DNA of 64,000 bases from Phaseolus vulgaris (taxonomy: Eukaryota; Streptophyta; Magnoliopsida; Fabales; Fabaceae). The stretch is taken from NCBI RefSeq assembly GCF_000499845.2, contig NC_023758.2, positions 13,176,427 through 13,240,426 on the forward strand, read 5' to 3'. Numbering within the stretch: the first letter of the stretch is position 1; each line of letters opens with the position of its first letter. This document shows, in pieces, positions 12,328-24,002 of this stretch. Under the pieces are notes generated by a model. It was given only the letters and a program-made list of their open reading frames with translations, was not told the origin of the DNA and made no database searches. The position numbers and the translations under genes were made by a program.

Positions 12328-12653
12328 ATCTGTTTTGGTACATGCTAAAGTCTATTTGTGAAGACAAATAGGGGGAGAATTAATTGGTTCTTGTATATCT
12401 TTATCTGATACTGTATAATCTGTTAAAATCTCTGATATAAAAGTGTTTTCTGCTGCTGCTAATAAAACCAACCGATTATTTCGTGTAAACAACCGATTGT
12501 TTATCATGTTTTATGCTTTGAATATATAAAAATCTAACCTGCTGCTGTAAGAAGCATTGGATAGTATAAATGCTATTTTTGCAGGTACTGCTTCAGATTC
12601 AATCAGATCAAACACAAGCACCAGGGATTTGTCTTCATCAAATAGGGGGAGAT
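12328..12653 (+). other. 3' untranslated part with two polypurine tracts
   Basis: A first purine tract, AAATAGGGGGAGA, sits at 12366-12378 and is led by an 8-bp perfect stem CTATTTGT/ACAAATAG (12352-12359 with 12364-12371, loop GAAG). A second tract, AATAGGGGGAGAT (12641-12653), touches the 3' LTR and is the one in the primer position. A 21-bp-spaced motif pair lies between them at 12464-12502. Near 12580 is TTTTTGCAGGTACTGC, which looks like a splice acceptor. Confidence 0.7.
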
Positions 12654-13804
12654 TGTTGAACCAAGTGGTGTTCAAGCTTTGAAGAATCAAACCCTTTGAA
12701 GGATGTTGAAGCCTTGGCTATGTTTGTTGTTGTTGTGCTGGTTTAGTTTAGTTCTAGGGTAGTTTGAGTGTTGTAATCCACCCCTTGATTAAATCTAAAG
12801 CATAGACATTCTCAATCTTTGTGAAAGTAAAATGTTTTTTAAACTAAGTTAAAACAATCGATTGTTTTGTCGAAACAACCGATTGTTTATACTTAGATGT
12901 TTTGCGAAAAGATTGAAAATTGTTTTTCAAATGGTTGAGTTGTTAAAACCAAAACAACCGATTGATTCGAGGAAACAACCGATTGTTTGTTTTGGGACCA
13001 TAACAGAAAAACTGTTTTATCTTTGATTGAGCTTTAAATGATTTAACTGCTTACGCTCCAATCATTAAATGCTTTGACCAATCTTTAAATACAATTTAAG
13101 AGTTTGTTAAGATTTGATAACAAACAACATCTTTGAATAAATTCAGAAAAACAGATTTGAGTAACAATATCTTTTTACAAGATTTTGAAACGAGTTTTTG
13201 AGTTTTTCAAAGAGCTGAAATTGCTTAGAGTTTGTGATTGATCAAAGTGTGTGGAATAGGATTCTGCTTGTATTGATTTCAGATTATCTTCTGTAACAAG
13301 TGTAATCCTTGTACTCTGTGAAACAAGTTTCGTTTCTGTGTTTGCTGAGATTGGTTGTGTGTTCTTGACGGGATCAAGATCAACAATCTTAGTGTTGGTG
13401 TGTTGGCCAAGAAGAGTGTGTGTCTTGAGGTATTCAAGGTCACTTTCTTGGTTGTGGTGTAAGTGATCAAGTTGTGATTGCTTAGTGGATTTCTTCAGAG
13501 GGTTTCTGAGAAGACTGGATGTAGCTCTGGATTTGGAGTGAACCAGTATAAACATTTGTGTGCATTCTCTTTATCCCTAACTCTTTAAATTCAGTTTTGA
13601 TATTTGTTAACTGGTATAAACAACCGATTGTTTCGGTAAAACAACCGATTGTTTTTACTAGTGTTGTGCATTTTGCTTTATGTTTTGAAAAACTGATTTC
13701 TTAATCAGGTTTTCTTGAAGTAATTTCATTCAAGGCTGAAAAGTTTGCGAAAACTCTCTTTAAACAATTCACCCCCCTCTAGTTTAAAGCCATATATTCT
13801 AACA
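12654..13804 (+). repeat. 3' LTR of copia element 1
   Basis: 1151 bp, starts TGTTGAACC and ends TTCTAACA, followed by the target duplication TAAAG. It has the same three motif pairs as the 5' LTR (near 12854, 12951 and 13618). Confidence 0.93.
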
Positions 13805-13809
13805 TAAAG

Positions 13810-15795
13810 ATGTTTGTCAATTAGTCTTCCCTCTTGCAATATTCTAATAAATTATGACTTCCAACATCCACCTTGCCATGATAATTCCATGTTCGCAGAA
13901 TTTGCCATGATTTTGTTGATAAGGAAAGTAGTGAAGAAAGGAATAAGAAATAAAAAAAAGGGAAACAAAACAAAGGATTAGAGAATGAGTGTGAATAAAA
14001 AATAAATTGTGTAAACAATTATATTTATAACATACTTTTAGTTGACACATTTCAGTAATCCATTGTCAAAAGAGTTGTCATTTCAGTTACCACATTTCAA
14101 AATAATAACTTAAAAAAAACATAACATAACTTAATTCAATTTATTAATTAATATATATTACAAAATGAAGAGCCTAAAATACTTTGCTTGGGTATGGGAA
14201 CGATGAATTTAGAAGAATTGTGTGAAATGAAAAAAAGTAGTCAATCATAATAAATGTATTGAACACGTTTAAAATGAAGAGCCAGTTACCTCCACGCAAC
14301 TTTAACATGACTCAACTATCAAAGAAACCAATGGATTAGCGCCACTTATACAATGCATTAAAGAATAAAATTGATCAAATATTTGTTAATGTCATCATTA
14401 CATGATGTGGCATATATCCAAGATATCTTCATAGAGATACCAAATAAAGAGCTAAAAAGACTTTAGTTGGGGTATAGGAATGACAAAGGCAAAGCATTTA
14501 TGAGAAATGTCTAACAGAATTCAAAAAACACTAAACATGGAAAATGAAAAATAATTTACCTCATACGCAAATGTATTTTGCATCGATTATCAAAGCAGGA
14601 AAACTTAAACAATAAACCTGATAATTAAAACTGATAAAAGGCATAAGAAATGTTTTAAAGTAGGTATTAGGAAAAGAGTGTAACAAATCAGAATAAGAAA
14701 TGCAACCAAAAATCATAGTTAAAAGAGTAAAATACAGAAATGGTGTTTAAAACCAGTGAACATAGTGAATAGAAAAGAATGTAACAGATTAGAATAATAA
14801 AAGAATGGATAAAACCAAATTATTGTATTTGTCCACCATGAATACGCTGTTAAAAGTTTTGTTGACCAGACAACTTTTTAGTTTCTTCCTCTAGTTCTAG
14901 TACTTTATTCTTCTTACTTGTATTTTTCGTCTGTAATAAATGAGAGAAGAAATGTTCATCAAATATAAATGGAAGAAAAAAAAACAAATCGAACCAAAAA
15001 TAAAGAATTCTTGTTTTATCCTCTACTTCTAACCTTCCCAAAAAAGATGAAGTTTTTCCCTCAAACCTAAATATGAAGAATTCAATAATTAAGGCAAATA
15101 ACAAATAGTATCTAAAAAAAAAACATAAAAATAAAATCTAGAATGCAACCCAAAATTGCTCCAAAATTTTCATCACACTCGTTTGCCTTTTCCAGTTCTT
15201 CTTTATTTCCTATTCGTTTCTTGTATTTTCCATATGCACAAAATGAGAGAAGAAATGCTCATCAAATAAAAATGGAACAAAAATAAACAAATCGAACCAA
15301 AAACAAAGAATAAAAACTTTAATATTCTACCTTCATCATTTCTCTCTTAAAGTCATCCACCGTCGAAACTGCTTTGCTTCTTGTTTTATCTTGTACTTCA
15401 AAATCCTATAATGCAGAAAGAGCTTTTTGCACAGATAAATACTGTGAAAATGGCTCCAAACTTCATCAGATTTTAAATTCAAAATTTCTAATTTCAAAAC
15501 ATTTGTCTTCTTTGATGACGGCTCTTTATGTGCTACGGCACAAATACTTCACCACTCCATATTTTGCTAAAATCATATAAAATGTGTGGTATAAGAGAAG
15601 CATGGTAGTTAGAATTGTATGAATCGTAAGATTCAAATAAAAAATATTGCTTTGCCGATTCAAATCGAAAAATGAATCGTTTTAGGGTTTGAATCGTGAC
15701 ACGAACTAAGTGAATCGTGGAATTTGTAATTTTGTTTCATTATTTCCGACTCAATCAATTTCTGGAAAAAATCCCAAAAAATGAGAGAAAATATT
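13810..15795. other. Intergenic DNA with a diverged internal duplication
   Basis: No gene recognised. Two similar blocks, about 14880-15015 and 15175-15315, share a TGAGAGAAGAAATG word and the AACAAATCGAACC region, so they are an old tandem duplication of about 300 bp. On the minus strand each holds a short open stretch (EVEDKTRI at about 15000-15060, EVQDKTRSKAVSTVDDFKREMMK at about 15330-15400). The second is followed by a GTAG-type donor-like site. These could be exon relics of a host gene that I do not recognise. Confidence 0.4.
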
Positions 15796-16930
15796 TGTTG
15801 AACCAAGTGGTGTTCCAGCTTTGAAAAATCCAAACCCTTTGAAGGATGTTGAAGCCTTAGTTGTGCTTGTTGTTGTTGTGCTGTTTTAGTTTTGTTCTAG
15901 GGTAGTTTGAGTGTTGTAATCCACCCCTTGATTAAATCTAAAGCATAGGCATTCTCAATCTTTGTGAAAGTAAAATGTTTTTCAAACTAAGTTAAAACAA
16001 CCGATTGTTTTGTCGAAACAACCGATTGTTTATACTTAGATGTTTTGAGAAAAAATTGAAAACTGTTTTTCAAATGGTTGAACTGTTAAAACCAAAACAA
16101 TCGATTGATTCGAGGAAACAACCGATTGTTTGTTTTGGGACCATAATAGAAAAACTGTTTTATCTTTGACTGAGCTTTTTAAATGATTTAACTGTTTACG
16201 CTCCAGTCTTTAAATGCTTTGACCAATCATTAAATGCAATAAAAGAGTTTGTTAAGATTTGATAACAAACAACATCTTTGAATATATTCAGAAAAACAGA
16301 TTTGTGAAATATAAGTTTTTGAATAAGAGTTTTTCAAAGAGTTGAGATTGCTTAGAGTTTGTGATTGATCAAAGTGTGTGGAATAGGATTCTGCTTGTAT
16401 TGATTTAAGATTATCTTCTGTAACAAGTGTAATCCTTGTATGCTGCTGAACAAGTTTCGTTTCTGTGTTTGCTGAGATTGGCTGTGTGTTCTTGAGGGGA
16501 TCAAGATCAACAATCTTAGTGTTGGTGTGTTGGCCAAGAAAAGTGTGTGTCTTGAGGTATTCAAGGTCACTTTCTTGGTTGTGGTGTAAGTAATCAAGGT
16601 GTGATTGCTTAGTGGATTTCCTCAGAGGTTTTCTGAGAAGACTGGATGTAGCTCTGGATTTGGAGTGAACCAGTATAAACATCTGTGTGCAATCTCTCTA
16701 TCCCTAACTCTTTAAATTCAGTTTTGTTTGTTGTTTGCTGGTATGAACAACCGATTGTTTCTGTGAAACAACCCATTGTTTTTCTGGTACTGCTGTTTTT
16801 TATTGCTGTTTTGGCAAACTAAATTTCTTATCAATTGTTTCTTGAGATAATTTCATTCTTCTTTTAAAAGTTTGTGAAAACCCTCTTTAAACAATTCACC
16901 CCCTCTAGTTTAAAGCCATCTATTCTAGCA
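15796..16930 (+). mobile_element. Solo LTR of the copia family
   Basis: 1135 bp, starts TGTTGAACC and ends TTCTAGCA. It is homologous along its length to the LTRs of the element at 7998-13804, and no internal region adjoins it. It contains the three motif pairs (near 15995, 16097 and 16745). The flanking pentamers ATATT and AGATC match at only three of five positions, so the target duplication has decayed or the copy comes from recombination between two elements. Confidence 0.85.
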
Positions 16931-18432
16931 AGATCATAATTCAAATCAAGAACGACAATGAAGTAAAGAAGAGAAGAGAATAGAATAAATAAATAGAAAA
17001 TATAAATTTACCGGCGGAGCAAGTGAAGAGAAGAACAATGGAGAACACATAGAAGAAGAAAAGTGAGGAACACAGAAAAAAAGTTCAGTCATCGAAGAGA
17101 GAGTCCAGTGATCGGAGAAGAAGGGTCACGAACAAGAAGAAGATCTGGGAGAATATTTTTTTTATTAAAGTTACTTTGTTATGAGAAGGAATCACAATTT
17201 TAAATTTTATAATCTGTGAAGAAAAATTTAGCCACATCTGAAAAGTTGAACCATTTTTTAAAAGGCTAAACCACCTTTTAAAAAAAGCTGAACCACTCTT
17301 AAAAATTTTCTATAGGATTATTTATTTTCAAAAAACCAATTTAATTTTTTTTATATAAAAAAATATTTAGGTTTATATTTATTTTATTTAAAAAAAAGTA
17401 TTTAAAAAAAACTGTTTATGTTATTTCAAAATCAATTTTATTCATGTTATTTTTTTATTTAAAAATATATCATATTTATTTATTATGTATGTTACTATTT
17501 ATAATAAAATTCGATTCACGATTAAAAAAATCTAACAATTCACCATTCAAATCTCGATTTTATAACCATGAAGAGAAGCAAAAGAGTTTACTGATAAAAG
17601 AGGTTTGCACACTTTGCCTTCTTTAGTTTTTGTGCTTTCATTATCAGTAAATGAGAAAAGGAGTGTTTTTATACTTTTGTTGTGATTGTAGAATGAAAAA
17701 ACACAACTTCACATAAAAATGAAGCATGGCCGCGTTACTTTAATACAAGCAGTCACGCGCCTGGTTTTGTTTTGTGCCACATGTCCATATGCTTCTTTTG
17801 ATAAAAATATTTTTGACTTTTTTTTTTCAAAAATCCTACTAATAACTCGTGTCAAAAGCTTCAATTATATTGTGTATAAATTTTCTTAAAATGAGAAAAC
17901 TCGAAATCCAAAAAAAGAAGATTCAATTAGTTTGTCTACCTTCCTAAGTACATTTTTTATTAGTATTTTAAGCTTTAAAAGATGAAGTAATATTTGATGA
18001 ACCAAAATCTTTAATATCACATTAATCTTAATTAACTACAAAGATAACTATTTTATTGTTATTTACATATTTTATCTTAATTTACAATCTTGCGATTAAT
18101 TACAAGGAATCTAAATAAATTTAATAACGACATAAATAAATAAATTGAACAATTTTAGTTGACAAAAAGAAATGTTTTTTACTCTATTACATTCCTTCAC
18201 TCATGAAAACACCAATACATTCATTATGCAACTTTTCTAAAAGAAAAAAAAAAGGGTTACATCTTTTCCACAAGTTAATCGAATCGAAATACATATCCTA
18301 AAAAGATATCCTAACTCAACATCTCCCCTTTTGTAGTAATCGCAAGTCCTATACATTAATCCAAAAAGAGAAAAACAACAAAATCTACCTCTATGTTTGA
18401 CTCAAGCTCAAGAAGGCCACATACCAAGAACT
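16931..18432. other. Intergenic DNA and probable 3' end of GH3
   Basis: Purine-rich then AT-rich sequence with no recognisable gene. The last part (about 18180-18432) is the likely 3' untranslated region of the minus-strand GH3 gene. I could not fix a poly(A) site. Confidence 0.45.
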
Positions 18433-20120
18433 TCACCTTCTCCTTTCAGGGGTCCAATGTGGCAATTCTTGGCTAAAATGCACTGACACAACCCTAGAGT
18501 CCAATAACTCCACTATGGGTGTGAAATTCACGCACCTAGGTACCTTGTATTGATTTATTGAAGCACCTCTTGATATTGCATAATCCATAAGCTCCTCAAA
18601 GGTTCCATTCTTCACAACGCGTATTTCCAATGGCCCAATGGAATGATCCGCAACACGACACTGCCTGTACACGGAGTTCAGCGCCTCCTCCATCTCCAAA
18701 CAGCACCGATTCAACACCTCGTGACTCGGTGAGTTCGCCGAGTCCTTGCTCAATAACTCCCAGTAAATAACATAGTGACCCGGAATCGTCGTTGTGTCAG
18801 CATAACTCGTGTATTCCACCACACTCGTATTGAACTCAGCCAAGAGCCTCGAGGCATTCTCAATCCCATTCTGCAACTCCGACTCGTCCGTTTTGTCCGA
18901 GTCAATGCTCAGCAACACGTTTTTCCGCCGCACGAAGTGGAATTGCGGCGCCGAGTTGTGGAATCCGGTGACTCGGAGGATGTCCCCCACACGATACCGG
19001 TAGAGTCCCGCATAGGTGGTGATTACCAACTCGTACTCCTTTCCTACCTCCACATCGACCAAATCCACCAGTTTTGAACTGGTAGAGCCAGAAATAGGAT
19101 CGTGGAGAAGGAATTCAAAATACGCCATGTTTGGCATGATGGTGTAGGAGACCTTAGAGGGCTTGCACATTGGATTTAGGTTTAACCCGAAGTAGCACTC
19201 CGAGGAAGCGTACATGGTGCATGCAAGGGGCAATCCTCCGCTGTAATAGTTAAGCGTGGGAATGTATTGGGCCATGGCTCCCGTTACGATGACGTCCAAG
19301 TATTTTGTGTTGGGCCAAATTCTTGTGATGATCCCTTCCCACTTCTCCTTGGAGCATTCTTCTGTCAAAAACTGGGCCAATTTCGGGTCGGGTTTTATCA
19401 CATTATTGTCCATGTATTCCCTAATTGCAGGGTCGGTGATTTGGGAAGTTAGGGTTCCAGATCGGATATCATGGACGAGTCGGGGCCAGTGGAGTTGGAG
19501 GAATCGGATGGCGCGAAGGAGGCCGGAGGCAAAGACGGCGCCAAGGCGGAGGACGTGGTTGCGTTCAATGAGGCCACAGAGCATTTGCGTGTACATGCTT
19601 TGGAATGAGTCGGGGCAGAGAATTGCTTCATTTGGACTTGTGTACACATTATACGGGTCGTAAGGTCGGGTCTTGAAATGGTCGCTTTTGTAGTAGCTTG
19701 TGAGAACCGGACGGGCCAGTAACCCACCCGGTGTCCTTGTTTCGGACTTCACGAATAAAAAGTATAGGCCCTTTCCCTTGTCTAAACCCGGCACATAACT
19801 GTTCCATTAAAAAATAATAAATAAATACTAGGATCAGGACAAAATAAATAACTAATAAGTTCTGAAATCATTTTTTAATATTAAGCATATAAATTCATTT
19901 TTCCCCAATTGATGCTTGGCAAGTAAAGACGAAAGACATTAATTAGACACAGAGGAGAATCAGAAAGCAAAGAGTATAGTACTATTTTTATTGTTTCCAC
20001 TTCCACCAAACACGTGACTTAAAAAACGGCTGGGACTTTTTTTTGTCTGTATTTCTTTCTTTCACCTATGTACAGTATCATCGTTAGCCAATTTGTAAAG
20101 GCACCATGTAGGTTGGATCC

Positions 20121-20177
<57 letters not shown>

Positions 20178-21780
20178 CATGTTAATCATTAAAAGAACAA
20201 TAATAAAATTATCAGAATTAGAAAATACTATTTTATTTCATTTATATGATATGTTATTGTAAAAATATCATATTCTTTTATTATTGTACATAGCTATTTT
20301 TTTCTTTTACAATCTTTCTGAAAAGATAACTGTTTATCCTTTTCAGAAAAAATATTTGAACGTCAATTATTTTTATTCAATCATCCATTCTTGATAATTT
20401 ATAATTTATAAATAATCACATTTGTTTCCTTAAGTGGATGAATCCAAACAAGTTGCAATGTAAATTTTGAAGAAGAAAAATATGGACTTGTTAAGATCTC
20501 TATTAAATGCATAACAGTTGTCATGATACAATTTTGAAAACAATTTTTTTAGTGAGTAAAACATAATTAGTAAGAATTGAGAAAAAAAATATGGTTATCA
20601 TGCATAACTAACTACGAATATTTACTTGTAAAAAATAAGAATTTTTTTACAATATGTAAAATTGGTGATTGATATTTATAATTAGTAATTAAAAAAATAG
20701 AATATCTTGTGCTTAAATATATTTTCTTGTAATGTTTTGGAATTTACTAATGTAATTAATTGTATAAAGTCCCGGGACCCCAATATACTTCTGTCACTGC
20801 TTACAACACATTGAAAGAGAGGATCTGCAATACTATATTGGTTAGTGTATATAGGCGAGTGAAAGAAATCTCAGCCGTTGGAATAATTTTAGGCCACGTG
20901 TTTGATGGATATGCACCGAAATGGACTCCATTTTTCCTAAGAAATTGAGAGTATTTGAGCTCAATTATTTGGTGATGAAACTTACAGGTTCATAACTGGC
21001 ATTAGGAGGCTGTATAGAAGTTGGCGACGATCCAACTCTTCCTTAATTGTTGGCATCAATTTTCTTTCTCCAGCTGAAGTACCAGAACTGCAGATTCAGA
21101 TTCCCCAGACACAAATCCCAAATTGGTTTCAGTTCCCAATCTTAAAAAATAAATAATAATTTAAACGAACACAAAATTATTGTTCTGTTATCGTAAACCA
21201 TAAACTATGCGTTTCCATTTATAAATAATAAGAAGTTTAATTTACTCAAATTTAAAAATAAAATAACTACAATAAAATTTGATTTATTTCCTTAATTCTC
21301 TAACTTTCTTTAAAATAATGATTGATTAAAATAAATTAAAATTGATTTATATATAAAAAATGTATTTTTCTTAGGAACTAGAAGTGATGTGCAAGATATA
21401 GTAAAATTGATAATATTTAGAATAATTTGTGATAATTGAAATTATGTAAACGAAAAGGACCTGGTGAGAAATTCGGAGATGGGATGAGCGGACAAGATAG
21501 GGGAGCGGTCGCCATTAGCGATGCGTTGAATCTCGGGCTGGACATCCTCGTAAGAGATAACGGGAATCTTAGACTTGAAGGTTTGACGGTCGGCGGCGGC
21601 GCCGAGTTCGAAGCGTTTAAGGTACTCTGTGTGGGCGTTGCGCGTGAGAATCTCCGCCAGCACCCTCTCTTGGACGGCGTCGGCGTTTCGGGTCATTTCC
21701 TCAATGAACCGCAGCGCCTTCGCGTCCTTGTCACACGCCGGTGGACCCAATGGGGACGACATCGCAGAATCAACAGCCAT
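18433..21780 (-). CDS. GH3: GH3 family IAA-amido synthetase (GH3.1-like), three exons
   Basis: Exons on the minus strand are 21780-21461, 21087-20986 and 19798-18433. All introns have GT-AG ends, and the spliced frame encodes 595 residues, the usual size of the family. GH3 enzymes of group II use ATP to join amino acids such as Asp to indole-3-acetic acid, which lowers free auxin in the cytosol. The three adenylate-forming motifs are present: [10 protein letters not shown] across the exon 1/2 joint, [11 protein letters not shown], and [12 protein letters not shown]. The N-terminus [21 protein letters not shown] and the long [23 protein letters not shown] block match legume GH3 proteins closely. 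No stop or frameshift is seen. The upstream region has auxin-type elements, in keeping with auxin induction. Which member of the group it is remains uncertain; the group assignment is strong. Confidence 0.96.
20123..20173. repeat. (AT)n microsatellite in GH3 intron 2
   Basis: An uninterrupted alternating AT run of 51 bp inside the 1187-bp second intron (19799-20985) of GH3. It is likely length-variable between accessions. Confidence 0.95.
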
Positions 21781-22020
21781 AGATGGAAGAAGAAGCTAAC
21801 CAATTAAAAAATTGAGGATTAAACTAGAGAAGAAACGAAAGTGTGGTTGATCGAAATAAGAATTTGAGTTATTCTTTGAAGAAAGAAGAGATAGAGAAGT
21901 GGTGGTGCAGTGAGAGAGACAAGTGGACGTTTCAGAGTTTATATAGAGGAACTGAGACGGAGCTGTGCGTGTGTCTACACGCTGAACCATGCCATGTCAT
22001 CTACATGGGACCCACGTTGT
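21781..22020 (-). promoter_or_regulatory. GH3 promoter and 5' leader with auxin-response-like sites
   Basis: The minus-strand TATA box TCTATATAAA lies at 21938-21947, which would put transcription start near 21910 and give a leader of about 130 nt. The canonical auxin-response core TGTCTC is at 21916-21921 (minus). Further upstream GGTCCCAT (22005-22012, minus) matches the (T/G)GTCCCAT element known from auxin-induced pea IAA promoters. An ACGT core (CACGTT, 22013-22018) adjoins it. Their function here is inferred from the gene family. Confidence 0.65.
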
Positions 22021-23430
22021 GAGATAAAGACTATTTTTTATATTTTAATTTAAAAATAAAGTAAAAAGATTATATTATGTACCTGCTGCCGTGTGCCGTC
22101 CATACCATAACATGCATAAATGTTTAAGAAATCTAGAGACTAGTTTTTAGTTGAGGAAATACAGGTTTTTATGTCATCAAATAAAAAATAATATAAAATA
22201 AAAACAAAATAAAAATATAGAAATTATATCAAACTCATGCGATAAAAGAAGGTTTTTTATTTTTTTTATTTATTTGTTTGTTTATTATTATTATTGTTGT
22301 TGTTTTGTGATAATTTAAAATTTCTATTTAAATATTCATTGCTCGGTTTCATTGGAATATTAATTTTCAATGGACGGTAATGTAGTTTCCATACATAAGA
22401 AGTACGATTTTTTTGGTACGGGATGAATTTGATGGTTTCTTTTTTTCTTTTTCTTGAGTCAAAAGATAATATTTTTCGTACGAGCTTATAATTAAAAGAG
22501 GAAATATGTTATATAAAAAATACTTTTGTCTTTTTTTATAGTCATTGTTGTTTTTATAAAAAATGGATTAGAATTTTTTTGAGATGGAGAAAAAAATATC
22601 TACCAGTAAAAGACTATTTAAGAATTAAATTAATAAGAATACTCAAATATGAATAAAGCGTAATTACTCTCCAAAAATTATTTTTTATATAGATCATTAA
22701 TGACCAGACTGTTGTTAAACATTAAAAGGGAACTATTAAAGCTATTAGTTTGCAGCTATGTAAAGAGTCTTAATTCTCAATAAATGATATTAAGTACTCA
22801 GTTACAAATAATGGACCGAGAATGTATTTTCCCTTTATTTGGGATAGTTACAATTGTTAAATCAAATGTAGGTAAAAAAAGACACGATAAATAAACATTA
22901 GACTTCGATTAACAACGACGAAAATGTCTCTTCTAGCATTAATTCTTTAGAGATATAATAATTTTCTATTTTAAATATTAATTTACAGCAGAATATTAAC
23001 AGTAAGCAATTCAATTTTGCATAGGGATAGTATAGGAACTGTGAATGGTTGAATTGGACGACAACTTGGTGATAACACAGTAGCGGGATTTTAGGTTCGG
23101 CTTTCAAACAACATGTTGACTGAAACGAGTAACAAAAGAATTGACAAGTCATGATGCATAGTGGCACACGCAAGATAAAGCCACTTTCCCTTCGAGTGAA
23201 AATTTCCAAATTCTTCTACATGCTTTTTAAAAATGTTTTACATGACTTAAACATGTGTCAAAAATTTATAATAACTCATCGCTTACTTAACCAACCGAGT
23301 TAAGTTCTTTCACAATCCTTAGACAGATATATAAATATATATTCAATTCTTTTAAATTAACAAATTTTATTTCATTTAAAAATCTTGATAGAAATTGTTT
23401 GAATTTTCTATTTTACTAATTCACACTTTA
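22021..23430. other. AT-rich intergenic DNA, no gene seen
   Basis: Simple T-rich and ATT-rich runs (for example 22245-22310) and short scattered open frames. Nothing recognisable. Confidence 0.5.
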
Positions 23431-24002
23431 TTTTTTTTATTGGCAATAATAAATAAATAAATATGAACCACTTTAAGGGTGGTTCAACCCTTATACAAAA
23501 TGACAACCTTAATCACACCCAGTAAACAGACACCCAAGTATGACTATACAAGACACTCCTAACTTAATCCAGAGAAAGACACTTGACATACTAAGCAAAC
23601 ATCTCATAAGATCATTCTAATACAAACCATCGGATCTAAACACCAATCAGAAAAGGAAAAAACGCAGACTGTGACTTGGATGAAACCCAAGACCAAGTCT
23701 TTAGTTGGACCAAAGTGAAAGCCTCCAGTACATCTACTAATCACCTTTAAAGATAACCCTATTTGTATGCCTCTAGACCTCATTAACTACTGCAATCCAA
23801 ATCCCTCCCTAAACCTCATCCACCGAAGCCGACACACTGCTAAACCTAAACTGGGAAAAATTTAACAAAGGGACATTATGAAACACACCCTGCACACCCA
23901 ACCATACACAACAATGGTTCCACAATAACCAAGCAAATCTGCACTTGAAGAACATATGGAACTAGTCTCCTCCTTCGCCCGCAGAGGGTGCAAATAGAAC
24001 TA
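23431..24002 (-). mobile_element. 5'-truncated LINE (L1-type) 3' end
   Basis: On the minus strand the block opens with the zinc-binding tail of a plant LINE reverse transcriptase: CTLCGRR in one frame, then FFKCRFAWLLWNHCCVWLG and later GGIWIAVVNEV in another, so at least one frameshift and two stops are present. It ends in a 3' untranslated part and a short A-rich tail (plus-strand T run at about 23430-23438). The 5' part with endonuclease and most of RT is missing, as is usual for L1 insertions. I could not find a convincing target duplication. Confidence 0.7.

Larger units (their letters stand above)
7998..13804 (+). mobile_element. Ty1/copia retrotransposon (SIRE-like), internally deleted
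   Basis: A full-length insertion with LTRs at 7998-9155 and 12654-13804 and a perfect target duplication TAAAG (7993-7997 and 13805-13809). The primer site follows the 5' LTR directly and a polypurine tract precedes the 3' LTR. Inside are a gag frame and a pol frame that has lost most of protease and integrase but keeps RT and RNase H. The long LTRs (about 1.15 kb), long gag and domain order point to the SIRE/Maximus side of copia. The LTRs differ at a few percent of positions by eye. It is non-autonomous now. Confidence 0.93.

Noticed and set aside
13175..13555. Minus-strand frames shared by 8679-8900, 13175-13555 and 16230-16682
   Set aside because: They are antisense frames in copies of one copia LTR; they change length between copies through stops.
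19256..19663. Long plus-strand open frame across the GH3 gene
   Set aside because: It is antisense to GH3 exon 3, and its openness follows from GH3 codon use.
20760..20948. Open frame in GH3 intron 2
   Set aside because: Short, without homology, and between two well-defined splice sites.
21436..21807. Plus-strand open frame over GH3 exon 1
   Set aside because: Shadow of the GC-rich first exon of GH3.
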